Positions 7,450 to 14,282 of a stretch of DNA of 23,695 nt are shown one piece after another. How positions within the stretch are numbered: the stretch's first letter is position 1; each line of letters begins with the position of its first letter. Below the pieces are notes generated by a model. That model worked only from the letters and a program-made list of their open reading frames with translations. It did no database searches and was not told the DNA's origin. Source of the stretch: Thermofilaceae archaeon (lineage in GTDB: Archaea > Thermoproteota > Thermoprotei > Thermofilales > B69-G16). The stretch covers positions 13,231-36,925 of the forward strand of contig JALURF010000043.1 of assembly GCA_027017165.1 (NCBI GenBank). The letters are read 5' to 3'. Position numbers and translations under genes: made by a program.

Positions 7450-9021
7450 TTATCTAAGCCTCGGCTTAAATGAAATACTTACTCCGAGCTTTCTACCAAG
7501 TCTTTCAATTTTTCTTCTAACTTTACTGGTTAACAACACGTTATAATACTCAGGATCAACGTGTATTATTACGTTGCCGTTTTTGGAAATCTCTATCTCG
7601 ATATCTTCATCTGGTATATACTTCCTAAGAGCAGTATAAATGGCCGCTTCCACGCGTCTTTCTCTGGCAGTCTTGGTTTTCTTCACTGGAACAACGAAGG
7701 TTCTCTCTCCAAAGACGTAAAGCTCATATTCAGGCTCGCCAGTTAAAAAGTCTTTAACCACAACGACTGGCCTAGCTAAATCAGCTTCTTTAAGGCCGTG
7801 CGGTATTTTTACTACGGTTTCCAGTTCATATACCTTTTTTACTTGTCCATTTTCTATGAAAATTACCGTGTCTATGATCGAGGGTATCATACCGAGCTCT
7901 ACTCTGCCCACGAATCTCTGAATAGCGTCTATCGGGCTCGTGGCGTGGACAACGCCAACCATGCCAACGCCAGCTAGACGAAGATCCGCATACAGTTCGA
8001 AATCTTTAGTGTCCCTCATCTCATCGAAGAAGGTGTAGTCGGGTCTTGAAAGGAGCAGTACATCATGTACTTCCTCTGAAGTTCCATGGCTTTTAGAATA
8101 TTGGGTAATTTCATCGGGCAGCTGCATATCTCTAGGAGATTCTATCGTCTTTATTATCCTCCCCTTTCTGTGGTAGTACTCCGCTAGGGCTTGTGCAAAA
8201 GTTGTTTTACCCATTCCCGGCGCGCCAGCTATGAGAATACCCTCTGCCTGTTTTTCAAGTCTACGGATCAGCTTGGCCGGAAGCTTATAGTCTTCCAGCG
8301 ATAGCTTTGCGATAGGCCTTACGGCTGTGACTTCAATACCGTCGGAGAAAGGCGGCCTAGTGATAACTATTCTGTAATTCTCCAACTGGACTATCGTGGA
8401 TCCGGGCCGCTCGACCTCAATAAACGCCTTTTGTGATGTTTTCGCGGCTTCTATTATCTCTCTGACTATTTCTTCTATCTCCGCTCTGGTCATCGGAGTA
8501 TCGCGGAGCGGTACAAATCTCCACTTTCCGGGAATACCCTTCTTAGCGTATGGACAAACATTCTCTTTAAGATGAACGGACATCGTATCGTTATCGAAAA
8601 AGTCATCTAGAATCAATCGCTCCGAATCCTTATCCCTAACGAATATTACCTGAATTCCTAGAGCCTTCGCCGTTTCAACTCTTAAAGGATTAGGAGTGAT
8701 GAGAATAGCGTTTAGTTCTAAGGCAAGATCTCTCACTACGTCGTTCAAGTCTATCTCTCTCTTAAACCTATAGCCCTCGGGCAACTCTCGGACATACTCT
8801 ATATCAACTTTGGGATTCTTATTAACGGCCTCTCTCAGCATCGTCAATTCCTGAAGTCCAACCAGCCCTTGGCTGCCCCCTTCCCTAGCAATTCTTTCGA
8901 AGTAGTCGACTATCAACATATGGACTAATATCTTTCCTCTTATCTCCTTTTTCTCAACTAGCCTCCTAACTGCCCCTCTTAATATAGCATCTACGTCCGG
9001 TATGTATATCTCTTCAAGCAT
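7450..9021 (-). CDS. PIN-domain / secretion-type ATPase / KH-domain protein
   Basis: A 523-aa protein of the widespread archaeal PINc-ATPase family. It begins with a PIN-nuclease fold (1-130: IPDVDAIL with acidic residues, then DVVRDLALELNAILITPN). An ATPase of the PilT/VirB11 type follows, with Walker A GAPGMGKT (about 266-273) and FFDEMRD further on. The end (about 440-523) looks like a KH RNA-binding domain (IEISKNGNVIIHVDPEYY...RKIERLGRKLGVSI). This suggests an RNA-processing role rather than secretion, but no function is established here. I chose the ATG at 9021 because AAGGT lies seven bases before it; the frame extends to a GTG at 9063, but that lies within the TATA region. Confidence 0.85.
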   Translation of the reverse strand: MLEEIYIPDVDAILRGAVRRLVEKKEIRGKILVHMLIVDYFERIAREGGSQGLVGLQELTMLREAVNKNPKVDIEYVRELPEGYRFKREIDLNDVVRDLALELNAILITPNPLRVETAKALGIQVIFVRDKDSERLILDDFFDNDTMSVHLKENVCPYAKKGIPGKWRFVPLRDTPMTRAEIEEIVREIIEAAKTSQKAFIEVERPGSTIVQLENYRIVITRPPFSDGIEVTAVRPIAKLSLEDYKLPAKLIRRLEKQAEGILIAGAPGMGKTTFAQALAEYYHRKGRIIKTIESPRDMQLPDEITQYSKSHGTSEEVHDVLLLSRPDYTFFDEMRDTKDFELYADLRLAGVGMVGVVHATSPIDAIQRFVGRVELGMIPSIIDTVIFIENGQVKKVYELETVVKIPHGLKEADLARPVVVVKDFLTGEPEYELYVFGERTFVVPVKKTKTARERRVEAAIYTALRKYIPDEDIEIEISKNGNVIIHVDPEYYNVLLTSKVRRKIERLGRKLGVSISFKPRLR

Positions 9022-9058
9022 GACCATAACCTTTTTAAACCTATTCTCGACAGCAAAC

Positions 9059-9075
9059 AACACTATTTAAGTGTT
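9059..9075. promoter_or_regulatory. Palindromic bidirectional promoter (PIN-ATPase / TrmI)
   Basis: The sequence AACACT-ATTTA-AGTGTT is an exact 6-bp inverted repeat around an AT core. The core reads as a TATA box in both directions (TATTTAAG on +, CTTAAATAG on -). Initiation about 25 bases away would give a leader of roughly 15 bases before the TrmI ATG at 9108 and 15-20 bases before the PIN-ATPase ATG at 9021. Confidence 0.55.
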
Positions 9076-9107
9076 GCGTTTGCTACTAGAATAGGAATGG
9101 GAGAATC

Positions 9108-9869
9108 ATGAAGGTGGAGCCTGGAGACTACGTATTGCTATATCTCGATAAGAGAAGGAAGTATTTAGTAAAAGTGGTATCCGGGAAGGAATTTCATACT
9201 CATAAGGGGATTTTGAAGCTAGATGAGGTCTTGGGAAAAGAGTACGGCGATTACGTTCAAACACATCTAGGCGTGAGATTTAGAATACTAAAGCCTTTGC
9301 TCGTAGACCACGTTATGAAATTTAGGCGAGGAACGCAGATCATATACCCTAAAGACGCCGCTTTAATGGTGATTATGTCAGGTATAGGACCCGGCTCTAG
9401 AGTCGTAGAGGCTGGAACCGGTACTGGAGCATTAACAGCGTTACTGGCCCATTTCGTGAGACCAGACGGCATCATATACAGCTATGACATTTCAAAAAAG
9501 AACTTGGAAAACGCTAAAAGGAATTTAAAAACTGTGGGCTTAGATAAGTGGGTTATATTAAAACTAGGAGATGTAACTAAAGATATAGACGAAAAAGACG
9601 TCGACGCTATTTTCCTAGACCTTCCATCGCCCTGGCTAGCCGTAGAGAACTCATATAAAGCGTTAAGGCACGGCGGCGTCTTCGTGAGCTTCTCTCCAAC
9701 TATAAATCAAGTTGAAAAGACCGTTGAAGCTTTAAAATCTCAAAACTTCGTCGACTACGAGGCAATAGAAGTGATTCTTAGAAAGTATAAAGTGGAGGAG
9801 GGGAGTACACGGCCGGAAACCTTCATGATTGCCCACACGGGGTATATAGTCTTCGCTAGAAAACCTTAA
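9108..9869 (+). CDS. trmI: tRNA (adenine-N1)-methyltransferase TrmI (m1A57/58)
   Basis: A class I SAM methyltransferase that methylates N1 of A58 (and A57 in many archaea) in the tRNA T-loop. The 253-aa product has the usual N-terminal beta domain (1-75), FRRGTQIIYPKDAALMV, then SAM motif I VVEAGTGTGALT, the acidic YSYD of motif II, and the TrmI signature DLPSPW in motif IV. The length is normal for an archaeal TrmI subunit. GGGAG precedes the ATG at 9108. The three tRNAs in this window have T-loops TTCGAAT, so A58 is present and position 57 is G. It is transcribed from the palindromic promoter shared with the PIN-ATPase. Confidence 0.93.
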   Translation: MKVEPGDYVLLYLDKRRKYLVKVVSGKEFHTHKGILKLDEVLGKEYGDYVQTHLGVRFRILKPLLVDHVMKFRRGTQIIYPKDAALMVIMSGIGPGSRVVEAGTGTGALTALLAHFVRPDGIIYSYDISKKNLENAKRNLKTVGLDKWVILKLGDVTKDIDEKDVDAIFLDLPSPWLAVENSYKALRHGGVFVSFSPTINQVEKTVEALKSQNFVDYEAIEVILRKYKVEEGSTRPETFMIAHTGYIVFARKP

Positions 9870-9944
9870 GATTTTAACCGAGAAGACCACACTAGTATAC
9901 TTCAGCTTGAAATAGTGTTTGATTGTTGGGACGAAGATCGAGTA

Positions 9945-10005
9945 AAAGTCAGTGGAGGTTCATATCATCATTACTCAGAGCAGGTCAGTTTCTCCATCAA
10001 CTCTA
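9945..10005 (-). ncRNA. C/D box guide sRNA (2'-O-methylation guide)
   Basis: Read on the - strand the order is complete. C box TTGATGG (10000-9994); 15-nt guide (9993-9979); D' box CTGA (9978-9975); spacer GTA; C' box ATGATGA (9971-9965), a perfect match to RTGATGA; 12-nt guide TATGAACCTCCA (9964-9953); D box CTGA (9952-9949). The span of 52 nt and the 3-nt D'-C' spacer are typical of archaeal C/D sRNAs. AGAG before the C box can pair with CTTT after the D box, closing the K-turn stem. A TATA box lies just upstream. By the D+5 rule the 12-nt guide would direct methylation of the G in the fifth paired position of a TGGAGGTTCATA-like target; I cannot name the rRNA or tRNA site. Confidence 0.75.
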
Positions 10006-10020
10006 TTAAGAGTGCAAGCG

Positions 10021-10028
10021 TTTATATA
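10021..10028 (-). promoter_or_regulatory. TATA box of the C/D sRNA
   Basis: On the - strand this reads TATATAAA, a near-ideal archaeal TATA box. Its centre lies about 25 bases before the C box at 10000, so transcription would begin at or just before the sRNA. It lies just downstream of the S17e stop, so the RNA need not depend on S17e readthrough. Confidence 0.6.
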
Positions 10029-10045
10029 CTTGTCCGTACTTGTTG

Positions 10046-10264
10046 CTACTCGATTATAGCTTCCTGCTGTTTTCTCCGTTTCTCAATTTTAACTAGTCGC
10101 GTGATATAGCCAGCTACCCGATTTCTGAGAGTTTTAGACCTTATATCGGTTAGCTCCATGACCATTCGCTTATTATGCTCAAAATCATCCGTGAACTTAT
10201 CCGGGTACAGGCTCAACAGTTTACGCGCAGCTCTCTTTATGTATAGTGGTCTAACCTTCCCCAA
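10046..10264 (-). CDS. rps17e: Small-subunit ribosomal protein S17e
   Basis: A 72-aa protein of the archaeal/eukaryal S17e family in the 30S subunit. GKVRPLYIKRAARKLL, the central DFEHNKRMVMEL, and SKTLRNRVAGYITRLVK match the family (cf. NKR, SKxxRNRIAGYxT). I placed the start at the TTG at 10264, which gives MGKVR as in the family and has GGTGG five bases upstream. The frame extends 18 codons further to an ATG at 10318, but the extra residues have no family counterpart. A TATA-like TTTAAGG near 10325-10331 would start the transcript near 10300. The C/D sRNA follows about 40 bases downstream on the same strand. Confidence 0.88.
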   Translation of the reverse strand: MGKVRPLYIKRAARKLLSLYPDKFTDDFEHNKRMVMELTDIRSKTLRNRVAGYITRLVKIEKRRKQQEAIIE

Positions 10265-10410
10265 GATACCACCGAAACAACCTTTCATAACGTTCTTTAA
10301 TATTTTTCCCTTCAACACCTATACCTTAAAGGCGTATTTGAAGTATATCGTAATGTACGCCTCTTGTATAGGAATATATATGTATATATCTCATTTTCCC
10401 CCGCCACTAA

Positions 10411-10428
10411 CGTTTTAAAATATTTATA
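10411..10428 (+). promoter_or_regulatory. TATA region of the small winged-helix-like gene
   Basis: TTTTAAAATATTTATAG lies 13-28 bases before the ATG at 10441, so the transcript probably begins at or very near the start codon (leaderless). Confidence 0.5.
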
Positions 10429-10440
10429 GCGCATAGCTTC

Positions 10441-10815
10441 ATGACTCCTAGAGTTAATAGAACCGATGTACTTTACAGGAGTTATGATGAAGTTAAAGCA
10501 CTCGTCGTTTTAACCATAATCTCCTTCATACGTAAGACAAAAGGTAGCGCGATAACGTTTACCGCTAAGAAGATAGCCGTATCCGCTGGACTCCCGGCAC
10601 AACCCGTTATACTAACCCTAGTGAAAGATGTGCTAGAGAATCTGAGTAGAGAAGGGTTAATCGATGTATATAGTAGAACCAGCCATGGTGTCAAATATAT
10701 GATCACTAAATCGAGCGCCCTCTGGTTAATAGCTAAAGGAGAAAAGAAGAAACCCCTCAAAAGCTCTTACCTAAAAGCTATAATCCCGATAATAACTAAG
10801 CATAAAAATCCTTAA
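10441..10815 (+). CDS. Small winged-helix-like protein, function unknown
   Basis: A 124-aa basic protein. Residues about 15-80 look like a winged helix-turn-helix. A first helix (YDEVKALVVLTIISFIRK) is followed by ITFTAKKIAVSAGLPAQPVILTLVKDVLENLSREGLIDVYSRT, which fits turn, recognition helix and wing. The basic tail (KGEKKKPLKSSYLKAI) could bind DNA or RNA. There is no membrane segment or catalytic motif. It is probably leaderless and stands 31 bases before the next gene on the same strand. I recognise no named family; a transcription-regulator role is inference from the fold alone. Confidence 0.65.
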   Translation: MTPRVNRTDVLYRSYDEVKALVVLTIISFIRKTKGSAITFTAKKIAVSAGLPAQPVILTLVKDVLENLSREGLIDVYSRTSHGVKYMITKSSALWLIAKGEKKKPLKSSYLKAIIPIITKHKNP

Positions 10816-10846
10816 AATAAAGAAGTAAAAAGATTATTCGATAGAC

Positions 10847-11233
10847 TTGTTTGAGGTTAAGGGGGTAGAGAAAACAGCTTTAACCGTAGAAGAGGTAAGG
10901 AAGGCGATAATAATCGCTAAAAGTCTAGCGGAAAACGCTGGCTATCGAATACCAGAATATATGTTAATTCTATTCGTTAATGAAAAAGAGTACGAAGAAA
11001 CAGCAGGACGCGAAGACTACATAGAAGTAGAGGAAGGCGTACTCGTAGCCGATGGTGACCGTGTAGTAATTAAAAGCACATATATCCCTTTAAAACTGTT
11101 AGAGAAAATTTTCGTAGGCGTTTTAACAGCCCTCTACTACAATACATTCCTAGTGTATAACGCGGAAATCGCTAGAGAATTCTTAAAAGAAAAATATTTG
11201 TATTTCCTTTCTTTGGTCTACAAAGGGAAGTAA
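10847..11233 (+). CDS. Conserved-looking acidic protein of unknown function, coupled to Trm14-like gene
   Basis: A 128-aa protein starting at TTG (10847), with no obvious ribosome binding site. A TATA-like stretch AAAATAAAG lies at about 10813-10821. The middle is rich in acidic residues (ADGDRVVIKSTYIPLKLLEKIFVGVLTALYYN at about 67-98 is the most structured part). There are no metal, nucleotide or membrane motifs. Its TAA overlaps the ATG of the next gene by one base (TAATG at 11231-11235), so the two proteins are very likely co-translated and may act together. Hence an accessory role for the THUMP methyltransferase is possible but unproven. The start codon is uncertain. Confidence 0.65.
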   Translation: MFEVKGVEKTALTVEEVRKAIIIAKSLAENAGYRIPEYMLILFVNEKEYEETAGREDYIEVEEGVLVADGDRVVIKSTYIPLKLLEKIFVGVLTALYYNTFLVYNAEIAREFLKEKYLYFLSLVYKGK

Positions 11234-12270
11234 TGCGTATTCTACTAACTACCATACCTGGCTTAGAAAATATTGTGGAGAAAGAAGTTAAGGAGAAAAT
11301 CGGATCTCTGGAATACGTCAATTATAGTGAATTAAGCGGTCGAGTTTATGCATCCATAAGAAACGGCATATCGCTACTTCAGAAACTACACGAGCTTAGA
11401 TGTATTGAAAGAGTGATACTAATACTCGGAGAAGGTGAAATTTCGAAAGATACTGTCGATGTTCAGGTGGATATTGAATTAATCACACGATATCTCGGCC
11501 CGCGCATGACTTTCATGGTCAGGAGTTTAAGGACTGGAGAACACGATTTCACTTCCGTAGATTTGGCAGCTGCCTTAGGCGAGAAAACTCAAAGAGGTAT
11601 TTATGAAAAATACGGGTTCTATCCGGAGGTGTCTCTAAGCGATCCGGATATCATCCTCTACGTAGAAGCTATAGGAAAAACCTACCGCTGGGGAATAGAT
11701 TTAACAGGTCTAAACGCCCTACATAGGAGAAGATATAAGGTGTACGTACATCCCTCATCGTTAAACCCTCTGATAGCCTACTCCATGTGTAGAATAGCCG
11801 AAGTGGAGAAGAAAAGGAGAATTCTAGACCCGATGTGTGGTAGTGGGACAATTCTAATAGAGGGAAAATATCTAAATCCAAGTCTAGAAGCTTGGGGCTT
11901 GGATATAAACCCTCAGCACATAGCTGGAGCACGGTTAAACTCTGCACAAGCAGGAGTAGAGGTATTCTTTAAAACTGCGGACGTAGCGGAAGCTGATAGC
12001 CTATTTCCAGCTTCTTTCTTCGATGCCATAATCACGAATCCTCCATTCGGCATACGCGAAAAATCCGTTTACACTCTTCCGCGCCTCTACACATTGTTGG
12101 TTGAGAAATCCGAGAAACTGTTAAAGAGCGGCGGAGTTCTCTGCGTTTTAACGCCTAGGAAAAAACTACTGTTAAATATACTGACCAAGCACAGGTTTTC
12201 AGTAAAAGAGATACATACCATAAGACACGGCGGTATAACTTCTTTCATAATAACAGCGGCGAAAACATAG
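11233..12270 (+). CDS. THUMP-domain RNA methyltransferase, Trm14/Trm11-like
   Basis: A 345-aa protein with an N-terminal ferredoxin-like and THUMP region (about 1-160) and a Rossmann methyltransferase domain. SAM motif I is DPMCGSGTILIEG (about 199-211), an acidic LDIN follows, and the catalytic motif IV is TNPPFGIRE. The N-P-P-F form fits Trm14 (m2G6 of tRNA) better than archaeal Trm11/Trm-G10, which has DPPYG. The enzyme should make N2-methylguanosine in tRNA. Its ATG at 11233 overlaps the upstream stop by one base. The tRNA-Arg gene starts 43 bases after its end. Confidence 0.85.
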   Translation: MRILLTTIPGLENIVEKEVKEKIGSLEYVNYSELSGRVYASIRNGISLLQKLHELRCIERVILILGEGEISKDTVDVQVDIELITRYLGPRMTFMVRSLRTGEHDFTSVDLAAALGEKTQRGIYEKYGFYPEVSLSDPDIILYVEAIGKTYRWGIDLTGLNALHRRRYKVYVHPSSLNPLIAYSMCRIAEVEKKRRILDPMCGSGTILIEGKYLNPSLEAWGLDINPQHIAGARLNSAQAGVEVFFKTADVAEADSLFPASFFDAIITNPPFGIREKSVYTLPRLYTLLVEKSEKLLKSGGVLCVLTPRKKLLLNILTKHRFSVKEIHTIRHGGITSFIITAAKT

Positions 12271-12282
12271 CTTAAAACGAAA

Positions 12283-12291
12283 TTCTTAAAG
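12283..12291 (+). promoter_or_regulatory. TATA box of tRNA-Arg
   Basis: TTCTTAAAG is centred about 27 bases before the first base of the tRNA, the normal archaeal distance. Confidence 0.45.
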
Positions 12292-12313
12292 CCGTGTAGT
12301 TAGAATAAGTATT

Positions 12314-12401
12314 GGGCCCGTAGCTCAGTCGGATAGAGTGCCGGCCTGCGGTGGTATACGCGGAGAGCCGGTGGTCCCGGGTTCGAATCCCGGCGGGCCC
12401 G
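12314..12401 (+). tRNA. tRNA-Arg (GCG) with 14-nt intron
   Basis: The acceptor stem GGGCCCG pairs with CGGGCCC (12394-12400), with discriminator G and no encoded CCA. The anticodon stem CCGGC (12341-12345) pairs with GCCGG (12367-12371). The T arm CCGGG-TTCGAAT-CCCGG is perfect. The loop plus insert is 21 nt. A bulge-helix-bulge forms from CTGC (12346-12349) with GCGG (12360-12363), leaving bulges GG^T and AG^A. Splicing there gives loop CTGCGGA and anticodon GCG. This is the canonical 37/38 position. Confidence 0.93.
12352..12365 (+). other. tRNA-Arg intron (14 nt, position 37/38)
   Basis: Defined by the two 3-nt bulges of the bulge-helix-bulge motif in the tRNA-Arg gene. Cleavage after the second base of each bulge removes 14 nt and leaves a 7-nt anticodon loop. 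Confidence 0.8.
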
Positions 12402-12433
12402 CTGAAAACTAGATTCTAGCTGTTAACACGCAA

Positions 12434-12443
12434 GATTTAAATA
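12434..12443 (+). promoter_or_regulatory. TATA box of EF-1alpha-S10
   Basis: GATTTAAATA lies about 45 bases before the EF-1alpha ATG, predicting a leader of about 20 bases that carries the AGGGGATAGGT ribosome binding site. Confidence 0.55.
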
Positions 12444-12485
12444 ATGCTGAGAATATCTCATACCAGACTCGCGTAGGGGATAGGT

Positions 12486-13781
12486 ATGTCTCAGAAGAAG
12501 AAACCGCACCTTAACTTAGTAGTAATAGGGCACGTAGATCACGGAAAATCCACGCTAATGGGGCACGTACTGTACTTGACCGGCTTCGTCGACGAAAGAA
12601 CCATACGAGAATACGAGGAACAAGCGAAGCGCTTAGGTAGGGAAACTTGGAAGTTCGCCTGGATCCTAGATAAGTACAAGGAGGAGCGAGAGCGAGGACT
12701 CACCATCGACTTGGGCTTCTATAAATTCGAAACAGCAAAATATGAATTTACGATAATAGACGCCCCGGGCCATAGAGACTTCGTCAAGAACATGGTCACG
12801 GGCGCGAGCCAGGCGGATGCCGCGCTACTCGTAGTCTCAGCTAAGGAGGGCGAATACGAGGCAGGCATCAGCCCCGCCGGGCAAACTAGAGAACACGTGT
12901 TCTTGGCCAAGACGATGGGCATTAACCAGCTAGTAGTAGCCATCAACAAGATGGATACGGTTAACTACAGCGAAGAACGATACAACGAGGTTAAAGAGGG
13001 CATAGCCAGACTACTGAGGATGGTGGGCTATAAAGTCGATAAGATACCGTTCGTCCCGGTCTCCGGGCTTTACGGCGATAATATCGTAAAGAGAAGCGAG
13101 AAAATGCCCTGGTATAAAGGGCCTACCTTAATTGAGGCTCTAGATGTGTTCGAAGAGCCGGTAAGGCCCATTGATAAACCCTTACGGATACCCATCCAGG
13201 ACGTTTACAGCATTAAGGGCGTCGGCACTGTGCCCGTGGGCAGAGTGGAAACTGGAGTACTGAAGGTGGGCGATAGAGTAATCTTCATGCCTCCGAAGAT
13301 AGTCGGCGAAGTCAAGTCTATTGAAACTCACCACGTTAGAATAGATCAGGCCATACCCGGAGACAACATAGGATTTAACGTTAAAGGCGTGTCTAGAGAT
13401 CAGATCCGAAGAGGCGATGTAGCCGGACACCCCGACAAGCCACCAACCGTGGCCGACGAGTTCGTAGGCCGTATCTTTGTCCTCTTCCACCCGACCGCGA
13501 TTGCCGCTGGCTATACGCCAGTACTGCACGTGCATACCGCCACCGTGCCCGTTAGATTCATAGCTCTCGAGAAAAAGATAGATCCGAGGACAGGTTCCAC
13601 TATCGAGGATAACCCGGCTTTCATAAAGCAAGGCGACGCCGCGCTAGTGAGGTTTAAGCCGTTGAAGCCAGTTGTGATCGAGAAGTATTCGGAGATACCT
13701 CAGCTCGGCAGATTCGCTATTAGAGACTCGGGAAGGACTATAGCGGCTGGAACGGTAGTAGATATAAAGAAAAGCGAATAA
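12486..13781 (+). CDS. tuf: Translation elongation factor EF-1alpha (aEF1A)
   Basis: GTPase that delivers aminoacyl-tRNA to the ribosome. The 431-aa length is normal for archaea. G1 is GHVDHGKST (15-23), the effector region contains RERGLTIDLGF, G3 is DAPGHRDFVKNM, and G4 is NKMD. Domains II and III follow with the VPVGRVETG, PGDNIGFNVKG and RFAIRDSGRTIAAG signatures. The leader has AGGGGATAGGT before the ATG at 12486. The gene is visibly richer in G+C at third positions and in preferred codons than its neighbours, as expected for very high expression. S10 follows after 36 bases, the usual archaeal order. Confidence 0.98.
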   Translation: MSQKKKPHLNLVVIGHVDHGKSTLMGHVLYLTGFVDERTIREYEEQAKRLGRETWKFAWILDKYKEERERGLTIDLGFYKFETAKYEFTIIDAPGHRDFVKNMVTGASQADAALLVVSAKEGEYEAGISPAGQTREHVFLAKTMGINQLVVAINKMDTVNYSEERYNEVKEGIARLLRMVGYKVDKIPFVPVSGLYGDNIVKRSEKMPWYKGPTLIEALDVFEEPVRPIDKPLRIPIQDVYSIKGVGTVPVGRVETGVLKVGDRVIFMPPKIVGEVKSIETHHVRIDQAIPGDNIGFNVKGVSRDQIRRGDVAGHPDKPPTVADEFVGRIFVLFHPTAIAAGYTPVLHVHTATVPVRFIALEKKIDPRTGSTIEDNPAFIKQGDAALVRFKPLKPVVIEKYSEIPQLGRFAIRDSGRTIAAGTVVDIKKSE

Positions 13782-13817
13782 TTTCTTTTGATTTAAACTT
13801 TCAGAGGTATTTTTGAA

Positions 13818-14126
13818 ATGCCGAGAATCGTCAGGATAAAACTAGTTAGCACCTCGGTGAAAGATCTCAACGAAGTATGCGAGGAAATCAAGAGAATAGC
13901 TAGGAAGACCGGCGTTAAGATGAGAGGACCTATACCACTACCTACTAAAAGGCTAATGGTTACCGTGAGAAGAGCGCCTTCAGGTCAGGGAACGCACACG
14001 TTTGACCATTGGGAAATGAGGATACATAAGAGAATTATCGATATGGACGCCGACGAGCGGGCAATGAGACAGTTAATGAGAGTGAGAGTACCCCAGAACG
14101 TGAGAATAGAAATAGAGTTGAAATAG
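13818..14126 (+). CDS. rps10: Small-subunit ribosomal protein S10
   Basis: A 102-aa S10 of the 30S head. RIKLVSTSVKDLNEVCEEIKRIA, GPIPLPTKRLMVTVRRAPSGQGTHTFDHWEMRIHKRIID and the terminal VRIEIELK are characteristic, and the length is normal for archaea. The ATG at 13818 is preceded by AGAGGT. It lies 36 bases after EF-1alpha on the same strand and is probably co-transcribed with it, as in many archaea. tRNA-Ser begins 37 bases downstream with its own TATA region, which overlaps the S10 stop. Confidence 0.97.
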   Translation: MPRIVRIKLVSTSVKDLNEVCEEIKRIARKTGVKMRGPIPLPTKRLMVTVRRAPSGQGTHTFDHWEMRIHKRIIDMDADERAMRQLMRVRVPQNVRIEIELK

Positions 14127-14146
14127 GGAAACCTTAATTATATAGG
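14124..14146 (+). promoter_or_regulatory. Promoter of tRNA-Ser/archease (copy 1 of a repeated promoter motif)
   Basis: TAGGGAAACCTTAATTA, followed by TATAGG, lies with its AT core about 25 bases before the tRNA-Ser start at 14164. GGGAAACC fits a purine-rich BRE and TTAATTATA a TATA box. A 16/17 identical copy is at 14733-14749 before L10e. Confidence 0.5.
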
Positions 14147-14163
14147 TTTAACAGTAAATACTC

Positions 14164-14266
14164 GCCGGGGTGGCCGAGTGGACTAAGGCGCGGGCCTAGC
14201 CTAGCGGCGCCCAGTGAGAGTCCGTGTCCCGTCAGGGACGCCCGGGTTCGAATCCCGGCCCCGGCG
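14164..14266 (+). tRNA. tRNA-Ser (TGA) with 17-nt intron at position 33/34
   Basis: The acceptor stem GCCGGGG pairs with CCCCGGC (14259-14265); discriminator G73 and a long variable arm (GTCCC-GTCA-GGGAC, 14226-14239) identify serine. The anticodon stem CGGGC (14191-14195) pairs with GTCCG (14220-14224), with one G-T. The loop plus insert is 24 nt. A bulge-helix-bulge forms from GGGC (14192-14195) with GCCC (14209-14212), plus an inner GCC-TAGC-GGC hairpin. The bulges CT^A and AG^T predict cleavage between positions 33 and 34, giving loop CTTGAGA and anticodon TGA. Confidence 0.88.
14198..14214 (+). other. tRNA-Ser intron (17 nt, non-canonical position 33/34)
   Basis: Only removal of these bases gives T33 followed by a serine anticodon; a canonical 37/38 intron would leave AGC, which does not fit a class II tRNA with G73. 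The bulges agree with this placement. I see no outer helix on the far side of the 3' bulge in the precursor fold, so the motif is of the relaxed type. Confidence 0.75.
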
Positions 14267-14282
14267 TATATGGTGATGGAGT

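Noticed and set aside
9022..9063. GTG start of the PIN-ATPase at 9063
   Set aside because: It would lie in the shared TATA element, whereas the ATG at 9021 has AAGGT at the right distance.
9915..10109. 64-aa + strand frame between TrmI and S17e
   Set aside because: It has no homologous look, covers the C/D sRNA on the other strand, and runs into S17e.
13182..13631. 149-aa open frame antisense to EF-1alpha
   Set aside because: It lies wholly inside a certain gene, is caused by biased codon use in EF-1alpha, and shows no family motif.
14164..14266. Reading the tRNA as Ala(AGC) with a canonical 37/38 intron, or as tRNA-Leu
   Set aside because: The long variable arm excludes Ala. Discriminator G73 fits Ser rather than Leu (A73), and no choice of splice site gives a leucine anticodon after T33.
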